Under the pieces are notes generated by a model, which saw only the letters and a list, made by a program, of their open reading frames with translations, made no database searches and was not told the origin of the DNA. DNA of 10,734 bases from Neptunomonas sp. (GTDB lineage: Bacteria > Pseudomonadota > Gammaproteobacteria > Pseudomonadales > Balneatricaceae), in contig SDWN01000419.1 of the NCBI GenBank assembly GCA_004195305.1, positions 1 through 10,734 on the forward strand. Direction: 5' to 3'. The position numbers were made by a program, and so were the translations under genes. Below are positions 5,491-10,734 of the stretch, piece by piece (the stretch's first letter is position 1; each line of letters opens with the position of its first letter).

Positions 5491-7536
5491 ATGAAAGTAC
5501 AAAGTTATGTCAACGGCCACTGGTTTGAGTCTCAAGACCAGGGTGTCGAGGTGTTAAATGCTGTCAATGGCGACTCGGTGGGCTGGGTGTCGAGTGCCGG
5601 TATCGATTTTAAGCAGATATTGCAGCATGGCCGCGAGGTGGGCGGTCCGGCGTTACGGGCGATGACTTTTCATGAGCGGGCCAACCGACTCAAGGCATTG
5701 GCGCAATACCTGCTGGCGGCCAAAGAAAAATTCTATCGCGTGTCGGCGTGGACCGGTGCTACCCGAGTAGACAGCTGGGTCGATATTGAAGGCGGACTGG
5801 GGACGCTGTTTACCTATTCCAGCCTGGTGCGGCGGGAGCTGGCCAATGAAACCTTTATCGTCGAAGGGCCTTCCGAACCGTTGTCGCCCCAGGGTAGTTT
5901 TATCGGCCGCCATATCCTGGTGCCTAAAGAGGGGGTAGCGGTGCACATTAATGCCTTTAACTTCCCCTGCTGGGGCATGTTGGAGAAGATCGCGCCGAGT
6001 CTGGCCGCCGGTATGCCGGTGATCGTTAAACCGGCGACTGCGTCAGGCTATTTGACCGAAGTGATGGTCAGGGAGATTATCGATTCCGGTCTGCTTCCCG
6101 AAGGTTCTATTCAGTTGATCAGCGGCTCGACCGGGGATCTGCTGGAGCATCTTAACGAGCAGGATGTGGTGACCTTTACCGGTTCGGCCACGACCGGGCA
6201 GATGCTCAAAACGCATCCTACTATCGTCGCCAATTCGATCCCGTTCACGATGGAAGCGGACTCTCTTAACTGCAGTATCCTGGGTGCTGCGGTCGAACCC
6301 GGCTCGGCTGAATTCGATATTTATATCAAAGAGGTGGTCAAAGAGATTACCGTCAAAGCGGGGCAAAAATGTACCGCAATCCGGCGTGCCATCATCCCCC
6401 GCAACCGGGTTGATGCCGTGGCCGAAGCCCTCAAGACACGGCTGGATAAGATTACTCTGGGTGATCCGGCGCTTGATGGTGTGCGCATGGGTCCGCTGGT
6501 CAGTCGTGCCCAGCAGACCGATGTGCGCAACGTCGTCGCGTCACTGCAGCAATCCAGTGAATTGATCTACGGCGGCCATGACAACTTTGAACTGATTGGT
6601 GGCGATCGGGAGCGCGGGGCGTTTTTCCCGCCCACGCTGCTCTATTGCGATGCCCCGCTGACTACTACCGCGCCGCATGATCTGGAGGCCTTTGGTCCGG
6701 TATCCACGCTGATGCCTTTTGATACCATCGAGGAGGCGATCACCCTGGCTAAGCTGGGACGCGGTAGCCTGGTCGGCTCTCTGGTAACCGCCGACAATCT
6801 CGAAGCCAGAAAGGTGATTCTCGGAGGCGCTGCCTACCATGGGCGGATGCTGGTGTTGAACGCGGACTGTGTCAAGGAGTCGACCGGCCACGGTTCGCCG
6901 TTGCCGACCCTGGTCCACGGCGGGCCGGGTCGCGCCGGTGGCGGCGAGGAGTTGGGAGGGCTGCGGGCGGTCAAACACTATATGCAGCGCACCGCGATTC
7001 AAGGCCATCCGACCACCCTGAGCGCGATCACCGGTGAGTTCCACCCCGGTAGCGAACAGCGCCGCGATGCGGTGCACCCGTTCCGCAAATACTTTGAGGA
7101 GCTGCAGGTCGGCGATACCCTGAATACCCATAGACGTACGGTCACGGAAGCCGATGTGGTCAACTTTGGCTGTCTCTCCGGCGACCATTTTTATGCCCAT
7201 TTCGATGAGATTGCGGCCAAGGATTCTTTGTTCGGCAAACGCGTTGCGCACGGCTACTTCGTGATCTCAGCGGCGGCGGGGATGTTCGTCGACCCGGCAC
7301 CGGGTCCGGTGTTGGCCAACTACGGCATCGATAATCTGCGCTTTGTAGAACCGGTCGGTATCGGTGATACCATCCAGGTGCGGCTGACCTGCAAGCGTAA
7401 AATCAAGAAAGACCGTCGGCCTGATGATATCAAGGCGACCGGGGTGGTAGCCTGGGATGTCGAGGTGCGTAATCAGCATGATGAGCCGGTCGCGATATAC
7501 GATATTCTGACCCTGGTCGAGCGCAAAGAGGGCTAG
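5491..7536 (+). CDS. paaZ: Bifunctional oxepin-CoA hydrolase / semialdehyde dehydrogenase PaaZ
   Basis: A 681-residue fusion protein, the same length as E. coli PaaZ. The N-terminal aldehyde dehydrogenase domain (to about residue 515) carries NAFNFPCWGMLEK (154-166), FTGSATTG (229-236), catalytic-base E255 in FTMEADSLN and nucleophile C294 in KAGQKCTAIRR. The C-terminal MaoC-like hotdog hydratase domain has LSGDHFYAH with D565 and H570 as expected catalytic residues. The hydratase opens the oxepin-CoA ring and the dehydrogenase oxidises the reactive semialdehyde to 3-oxo-5,6-dehydrosuberyl-CoA with NADP+, avoiding the dead-end cyclised product. ATG 5491 follows AAAGG (5477-5481). It lies 88 bases after paaE in the same direction, unlike E. 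coli, where paaZ is divergent. Confidence 0.97.
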   Translation: MKVQSYVNGHWFESQDQGVEVLNAVNGDSVGWVSSAGIDFKQILQHGREVGGPALRAMTFHERANRLKALAQYLLAAKEKFYRVSAWTGATRVDSWVDIEGGLGTLFTYSSLVRRELANETFIVEGPSEPLSPQGSFIGRHILVPKEGVAVHINAFNFPCWGMLEKIAPSLAAGMPVIVKPATASGYLTEVMVREIIDSGLLPEGSIQLISGSTGDLLEHLNEQDVVTFTGSATTGQMLKTHPTIVANSIPFTMEADSLNCSILGAAVEPGSAEFDIYIKEVVKEITVKAGQKCTAIRRAIIPRNRVDAVAEALKTRLDKITLGDPALDGVRMGPLVSRAQQTDVRNVVASLQQSSELIYGGHDNFELIGGDRERGAFFPPTLLYCDAPLTTTAPHDLEAFGPVSTLMPFDTIEEAITLAKLGRGSLVGSLVTADNLEARKVILGGAAYHGRMLVLNADCVKESTGHGSPLPTLVHGGPGRAGGGEELGGLRAVKHYMQRTAIQGHPTTLSAITGEFHPGSEQRRDAVHPFRKYFEELQVGDTLNTHRRTVTEADVVNFGCLSGDHFYAHFDEIAAKDSLFGKRVAHGYFVISAAAGMFVDPAPGPVLANYGIDNLRFVEPVGIGDTIQVRLTCKRKIKKDRRPDDIKATGVVAWDVEVRNQHDEPVAIYDILTLVERKEG

Positions 7537-7558
7537 TCCGCGCCTTTGCTAAAATGGA

Positions 7559-7583
7559 ACGCAGGCGATGATGTCGCCTGTGT
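7559..7583 (+). terminator. Hairpin after paaZ, probable transcription terminator
   Basis: ACGCAGGCGA (7559-7568) and TCGCCTGTGT (7574-7583) pair over ten positions with one G-U wobble around a TGATG loop, 22 bases after the paaZ stop. The following TGTTCATT is only moderately T-rich, so the stop may be partial. It plausibly ends the paaABCDEZ transcript or attenuates reading into the thioesterase and reductase genes. Confidence 0.6.
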
Positions 7584-7634
7584 TGTTCATTACCCGTGGG
7601 TTAAGATATCTTTTTTATAAACCAAGGCCCGTTT

Positions 7635-8069
7635 ATGAATGCTGTAACCGAACTGGATCTGCGTCAGCCTGAGATCTATCGACACTGGACCGATGATCTG
7701 GTCCGTTTTGCCGATCTGGACCGGCTTAATCATGTCAACAATGTCGCCTTTGCCACTTACAGTGAGAGCGGTCGAGTTGATTTTCTGGAGCACCTCTGGC
7801 CCGGTTGTACCGATGGTAGCGGTATCGGCTGGGTGATCGCCGAATTCAAATTGAAGTATCTGGCCGCCGGTCATTATCCCAACCCGGTACGAATCGGCAC
7901 CCGGGTGCTGCATGTCGGCAACAGTTCGGTGGTGCTGGGGCAGGGGCTATTTATTGGCGACAACTGTTTTGCCACCGCAGAGTCGGTACTGGTCTGGGCG
8001 GATACCCGACAGCAGCGCTCTCTGCCGATGGACGAGGCGTTAAAGCAGCAGTTACAGTTACACCTGTGA
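7635..8069 (+). CDS. Acyl-CoA thioesterase, 4HBT/FadM-YbgC-like hotdog protein
   Basis: A 144-residue single hotdog domain. The VRFADLDRLNHVNNVAF segment (about residues 23-39) is the characteristic 4-hydroxybenzoyl-CoA thioesterase/FadM motif, with an Asp as likely catalytic residue; VIAEFKLKYLAAGHYPNPVRIGTRVLHVG forms the following strands. It presumably hydrolyses an acyl-CoA, but the substrate is not readable from sequence. It is distinct from PaaI, which has the HGG...ADTAFA signature. AAGG lies shortly before the ATG. It follows the paaZ hairpin by 51 bases and precedes the reductase by 42 bases. By position it could release CoA from a blocked ring-opened intermediate, a second safety valve beside PaaI; that role is inference. 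Confidence 0.85.
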   Translation: MNAVTELDLRQPEIYRHWTDDLVRFADLDRLNHVNNVAFATYSESGRVDFLEHLWPGCTDGSGIGWVIAEFKLKYLAAGHYPNPVRIGTRVLHVGNSSVVLGQGLFIGDNCFATAESVLVWADTRQQRSLPMDEALKQQLQLHL

Positions 8070-8111
8070 TCCGCAAGGCGACAGCAATGATGAGGATGGA
8101 GTTCTGAACAG

Positions 8112-9530
8112 GTGATAACCCAATTGAGTACAGGCACTGAGGTAAGGCCGTTAAAAGCGGCGATTATCGGTTCCGGACCCTCCGGTTTTTACGCCGCAGA
8201 GGGGCTGTTAAAGCGCGACGGGTTAAACGTTGAAGTCGATATGTTCGAGTATCTGCCGACGCCCTTCGGTTTGGTCAGGGCGGGAGTCGCCCCGGATCAC
8301 CAGTCGATCAAGTCGATCAGTAATATCTATGAGCGTATCGCCCAGCTGGATAATTTCAACTTTTGGGGCAATGTCGAGTTTGGCCGGGATATCAACATCG
8401 AAGAACTTGAAGCGCGCTACGATCTGGTGATCTTTGCGCTCGGCGCCCAGAGTGATCGGGCGCTCTGTATTCCTGGCGAAAACCTGCAGGGTTGCCATTC
8501 GGCCACCGCCTTTGTGGGCTGGTATAACGGCCATCCGGATTACCGCGACTATCCGGTCGATTTCAGCGGCAAGCGGGCAGTGATTATCGGCATGGGCAAC
8601 GTGGCCACCGATATCGCCCGGATTCTGGCGCTCAGTCCAGCCGAAATGGCCCAAACCGATCTGCCTGATTATGCCGTCGAGGCGTTGCTTAACAGCCAGA
8701 TCGAGGAGATCGAGATCGTGGCTCGACGCGGCCCGTTGCAAGCCGCCTTCACCCCGGTGGGGGTGCGCAAGTTTACTATGCTGGAGCAGGCCGTCGCCTG
8801 TGTTAATCCTGCCGAGCTGCAGCTCGAAGCGGCCAGTCAGGCGTTGCTGGAGCAGACTCAAGACAAGCGCCTGCTGAATAATTTAGCGTTCTTAAACAAG
8901 ATTTCGGCGCATCGTCAAGACTCGAAAAAGAGGTGCATTCGTTTTCTGTTCCGCCGCTCACCGGTCGAAATTATCGGTTCAGGCGGTCAGGTGCAAGGGA
9001 TCAAACTGGCAAAAAATGAGTTGTTTGAGGACGCTCTCGGCAATCTGAAACTCAGCTTGAGTGAGGCGTGCGAAACTCACCCGGCAAGCTTGGTGTTTAA
9101 TTCGATCGGTTATCAAGTCGAGCCAGTTGCAGGGGTGCAGCTGGACCCCGGTCGTGGCGTGATCGCTAACCGAGAGGGGCGTTTGATCGATCTGGAAACC
9201 GACACAATTATTCCCCGGCGCTATGTGGTGGGTTGGGCCAAACGCGGTGCCAATGGTGTTATCGGCACCAATAAAAAGGATTCGCTAGCGACCCTGGCGC
9301 ATCTGTTTGAAGATCTTGATCAGTATTCGATGCCCGCCGCTGAGCGGCCGTTGGCGGAAAATACCGCCCAGTGGCTCACCGGCAAAGGGGTTCGTTTCGT
9401 CCGCTTTGAGGAGTGGCAGCGGATAGATGCGGTGGAACTCAGCCAGGGTGATCGCCAAGGCAAGCCGCGCGAGAAGATCACCAGCGTGCAGCAGATGATG
9501 GAAATCCTCACGTCAAAGGAGCTGCTATAG
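8112..9530 (+). CDS. Ferredoxin-NADP+ reductase, FprA/adrenodoxin reductase family
   Basis: A 472-residue flavoprotein of the glutathione-reductase-like FprA/adrenodoxin reductase family (members are about 450-480 residues). The FAD dinucleotide fold is IIGSGPSGFYAAEGLLKR (18-35), followed by FGLVRAGVAPDHQSIK (52-67). The NADP site has IIGMGNVATDIAR (158-170) and ARRGPLQAAFTP (204-215), with R205/R206 placed for the 2'-phosphate. The family end YVVGWAKRGANGVIGTNKKDS (371-391) is intact. It moves electrons between NADPH and a ferredoxin in the cytoplasm. No ATG suits the start; GTG 8112 is chosen because GGAG (8098-8101) is ten bases upstream. No ferredoxin gene is nearby, and PaaE already has its own ferredoxin domain, so the partner is unknown. 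Confidence 0.92.
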   Translation: MITQLSTGTEVRPLKAAIIGSGPSGFYAAEGLLKRDGLNVEVDMFEYLPTPFGLVRAGVAPDHQSIKSISNIYERIAQLDNFNFWGNVEFGRDINIEELEARYDLVIFALGAQSDRALCIPGENLQGCHSATAFVGWYNGHPDYRDYPVDFSGKRAVIIGMGNVATDIARILALSPAEMAQTDLPDYAVEALLNSQIEEIEIVARRGPLQAAFTPVGVRKFTMLEQAVACVNPAELQLEAASQALLEQTQDKRLLNNLAFLNKISAHRQDSKKRCIRFLFRRSPVEIIGSGGQVQGIKLAKNELFEDALGNLKLSLSEACETHPASLVFNSIGYQVEPVAGVQLDPGRGVIANREGRLIDLETDTIIPRRYVVGWAKRGANGVIGTNKKDSLATLAHLFEDLDQYSMPAAERPLAENTAQWLTGKGVRFVRFEEWQRIDAVELSQGDRQGKPREKITSVQQMMEILTSKELL

Positions 9531-9537
9531 TTTTTTA

Positions 9538-9573
9538 TTGAGGTTGAGGTTGAGGTTGAGGTTGAGGCTGAGG
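9538..9573. repeat. Hexanucleotide tandem repeat (TTGAGG)5 plus one variant unit
   Basis: Five perfect TTGAGG units (9538-9567) and one CTGAGG unit (9568-9573) start eight bases after the reductase stop. The last unit begins a small inverted repeat, CTGAG-GA-CTCAG (9568-9579). A further TTGAGG (9608-9613) lies inside the ribosome-binding region of the next gene. The array is non-coding; copy number probably varies by slippage. Confidence 0.9.
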
Positions 9574-9621
9574 ACTCAGGCTTCATGCTGAGAAAGGCAG
9601 CAATTGGTTGAGGAGGTTGAA

Positions 9622-9903
9622 ATGAAAAAATTCATGTTTCTGCATATCGGCTTTGAACCGCCTACCTCGGAGATCATGGCGGCCTGGAACGCGTGGTTTG
9701 AATCGATTGCAGATTACCAGGTGGATCAAGGTGGTTTCGCTGGCGGCCGGGAGATCTCGAAAAATGAAACCAAGGATCTAGCCTGGGACAGGGAGTCCAT
9801 TACCGGCTACAACATCATCGAAGCCGAGAGTCTTGACGTCGCTGAAAAGCTGGCGCAAAGCAATCCATGCATCGCCAGTATTCGAATCTACGAGCTGAGG
9901 TAA
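9622..9903 (+). CDS. Small YCII-like domain protein of unknown function
   Basis: A 93-residue soluble protein that looks like the YCII/DGPF-type ferredoxin-like fold: a first strand MKKFMFLHIGFEPP, a helix SEIMAAWNAWFESIADYQVDQGG, the turn FAGGREISK, then SITGYNIIEAESLDVAEKLAQSNPCIASIRIYELR, where the helix plus final strand are typical. No catalytic set or function is clear; relatives are mostly annotated as YCII-related or hypothetical. ATG 9622 is certain in my view because AGGAGG (9611-9616) lies five bases upstream; a TTG at 9604 would add six residues. It follows the reductase by 91 bases with the hexanucleotide array between, so cotranscription is possible but unproven. There is no visible reason to link it to phenylacetate breakdown other than position. 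Confidence 0.85.
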   Translation: MKKFMFLHIGFEPPTSEIMAAWNAWFESIADYQVDQGGFAGGREISKNETKDLAWDRESITGYNIIEAESLDVAEKLAQSNPCIASIRIYELR

Positions 9904-9995
9904 ACTTGCGCTCCTCGGCCGGAAAACCTTCATTGTAGCGGGCCGCGGTGGCGATCGCTGACCACAACGGTTACCGCGAATGCATACCCTGAGGT

Positions 9996-10298
9996 TCAGT
10001 TTCTGCCTCGAGAACGGCGATTAAATCTATTGTGGGAGCGGCGTTTGCCATCTTTAAAATGGCGCTTGCCGTCACGGTGGGCGCGGTGCTTGCCTCGAAA
10101 GCGGCTATCATGAAGACCGTGGTGCCTGCCTCGGAATTGGGAATAGTGCAGGTTGAAGGAGGGGTATACGTAGCCTGTGGAGAAGTGAGTGGAGGGGTAT
10201 AGGTACCCGGAATGGCCATATCCGCCGTAACAACCCGACAGTGTCAGTAGTAAACTCACTGCGACAGCCGTCAGCAGACCTCGTGTGATCTTATTCAT
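9996..10298 (-). CDS. Small lipoprotein with Tyr/Gly-rich and Arg/His/Lys-rich mature region
   Basis: A 100-residue - strand protein. The N-terminus MNKITRGLLTAVAVSLLLTLSGC is a clear lipoprotein signal peptide with lipobox LSGC (Cys 23). The mature part first carries YGGYGHSGYLYPSTHFSTGYVYPS (about 24-47), then a very basic tail with repeated R-F-R-G-K/R-H and H-R-D-G-K-R-type patches ending in NRRSRGRN. I see no enzyme motif; the histidine and arginine content would fit metal, nucleic acid or polyanion binding at the envelope, but that is only suggestive. ATG at 10298-10296 is supported by GAGGAG six bases upstream; the frame stays open upstream to 10421, but the signal peptide begins here. 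It converges with the YCII-like gene, 92 bases between stops. Confidence 0.72.
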   Translation of the reverse strand: MNKITRGLLTAVAVSLLLTLSGCYGGYGHSGYLYPSTHFSTGYVYPSFNLHYSQFRGRHHGLHDSRFRGKHRAHRDGKRHFKDGKRRSHNRFNRRSRGRN

Positions 10299-10407
10299 GC
10301 TGTACTCCTCGGGAATACACGCCGGTGAGCGTGCATTAGGCTCCCAGAGTTCCAGTCTACTCGCAGCTGACTGAACGGGATATGAATGGGGGTACCCATG
10401 AATGAAG

Positions 10408-10451
10408 CTGATTACCCACAATGCTCAGCCATGATGCAGTTGGCCTATTCT
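10408..10451 (+). repeat. Intergenic direct repeat, copy 1
   Basis: A 44-base unit starting CTGATTACCCACA and ending CTATTCT recurs 92 bases later at 10500-10543. The first 32 bases differ at only two positions and the terminal CTATTCT is identical. It lies in the gene-free region upstream of the - strand lipoprotein. No protein is encoded and no tRNA or insertion-sequence structure is evident. Confidence 0.85.
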
Positions 10452-10499
10452 CGCGAACTCGTGCTCTCATCGCTTGTGGCTGTGATGGCTTAAGATCAC

Positions 10500-10543
10500 C
10501 TGATTACCCACAAAGCTCAGCCACGATGCAGCCGATCTATTCT
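10500..10543 (+). repeat. Intergenic direct repeat, copy 2
   Basis: Second copy of the 44-base repeat (first at 10408-10451). It is directly followed by TCATTATCCCTGTAGGTC (10545-10562), itself repeated as TCATTATCCCTGTGGGTC at 10598-10615. Together these make the ~430-base gene-free right end (10299-10734) a mosaic of short diverged repeats. Confidence 0.85.
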
Positions 10544-10544
10544 T

Positions 10545-10562
10545 TCATTATCCCTGTAGGTC
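10545..10562 (+). repeat. 18-base direct repeat, copy 1 of 2
   Basis: TCATTATCCCTGTAGGTC here and TCATTATCCCTGTGGGTC at 10598-10615 differ at one base, with a 53-base offset. Reverse-complemented, each holds ACC(C/T)ACA, which partly echoes the TTACCCACA of the neighbouring 44-base repeat. Confidence 0.8.
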
Positions 10563-10597
10563 TGGCTGAAATTGCTTCTGCATTTAAGACACGTCCC

Positions 10598-10615
10598 TCA
10601 TTATCCCTGTGGGTC
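10598..10615 (+). repeat. 18-base direct repeat, copy 2 of 2
   Basis: Second copy of the 18-base unit at 10545-10562, with a single A to G difference. It is followed by GGTTTCATTCTGACAG, which does not match the sequence after copy 1. Confidence 0.8.
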
Positions 10616-10673
10616 GGTTTCATTCTGACAGAACCCTCAGGGGGCTATCTATGTTGGGATGACGCACCCAAAA

Positions 10674-10702
10674 AACCCAATATTCCTTCGTGGATTTGGG
10701 TT
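10674..10702 (-). terminator. Candidate intrinsic terminator for a leftward gene beyond the window
   Basis: AACCCAA (10674-10680) and TTGGGTT (10696-10702) form a perfect 7-bp stem with a 15-base loop. Read on the - strand the stem is followed by a T-run (TTGGGTTTTTT), as expected of a rho-independent terminator for a gene entering from the right. An outer inverted pair, TGACGCA (10660-10666) and TGCGTCA (10724-10730), encloses it, so it could instead be part of a palindromic element cut by nothing visible here. Confidence 0.35.
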
Positions 10703-10734
10703 GTTTTCGATCAGGGTGCTGCATGCGTCAGGCT

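Noticed and set aside
6541..7251. Long open frame on the - strand opposite paaZ (236 codons)
   Set aside because: Overlaps a certain gene, has no recognisable domain, and similar shadow frames lie opposite paaE and the reductase gene, as expected from codon bias.
9531..9540. T-run directly after the reductase stop as an intrinsic terminator
   Set aside because: TTTTTT is present but no stable GC stem precedes it.
9944..9978. CGCGGT...ACCGCG inverted pair between the convergent YCII-like and lipoprotein genes as a bidirectional terminator
   Set aside because: Stem of six with a 23-base loop and no T-run on either side; too weak to annotate.
10299..10421. Upstream extension of the lipoprotein frame by 41 codons
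   Set aside because: It would bury the signal peptide and ignore the strong GAGGAG site just before the internal ATG.
10408..10615. Possible CRISPR array from repeated units in the right end
   Set aside because: Only two copies of each unit, unequal spacing, different units interleaved, and repeats that are not identical; no cas genes in the window.

Overview
The window carries most of an aerobic phenylacetic acid (phenylacetyl-CoA) catabolic gene cluster, almost entirely on the + strand. The mid-50s GC look, dense gene packing, Shine-Dalgarno sites and strong resemblance of every Paa protein to the Escherichia coli type (as I recall it, not aligned) suggest a gammaproteobacterium. The gene order differs from E. 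coli, where paaZ is divergent from paaABCDEFGHIJK. I cannot name the genus.

Layout. 1-404 is the 3' end of a PaaH-type 3-hydroxyacyl-CoA dehydrogenase, overlapping paaI (thioesterase, 404-898). A 361-nt gap (899-1259) holds a stem-loop, a good sigma70-like promoter and a near-perfect 18-bp palindrome over its -10 region. Then come paaA, paaB, paaC, paaD and paaE (1260-5402), encoding the multicomponent phenylacetyl-CoA epoxidase, and paaZ (5491-7536), the bifunctional ring-opening enzyme. Two things interrupt this operon: a ~160-bp fully hairpin-like, MITE-like element between paaB and paaC, and a diverged tandem duplication between paaD and paaE that leaves a 35-codon chimeric mini-ORF.

After a hairpin behind paaZ come a hotdog-fold acyl-CoA thioesterase (7635-8069), a full-length FprA/adrenodoxin-reductase-like ferredoxin-NADP reductase (8112-9530), a hexanucleotide tandem repeat and a small YCII-like protein (9622-9903). 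On the - strand, 9996-10298 encodes a small lipoprotein with a Tyr/Gly-rich then extremely Arg/His/Lys-rich mature part. The last ~430 bases have no gene but contain two pairs of diverged direct repeats and a nested inverted repeat.

How the genes work together: PaaABCE, with PaaD helping Fe-S assembly, epoxidises phenylacetyl-CoA. PaaZ opens the oxepin-CoA ring and oxidises the resulting aldehyde. PaaH works in the later beta-oxidation-like steps. PaaI, and perhaps the second thioesterase, release CoA from dead-end or toxic intermediates. Activation (paaK), isomerisation (paaG), the remaining beta-oxidation genes (paaF, paaJ) and any regulator (paaX/paaR) are not visible and probably lie outside. 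I see no wholly new system. The most unusual material is the paaD/paaE duplication scar, the palindromic element inside the operon, the candidate operator family, and the reductase/thioesterase/YCII extension.
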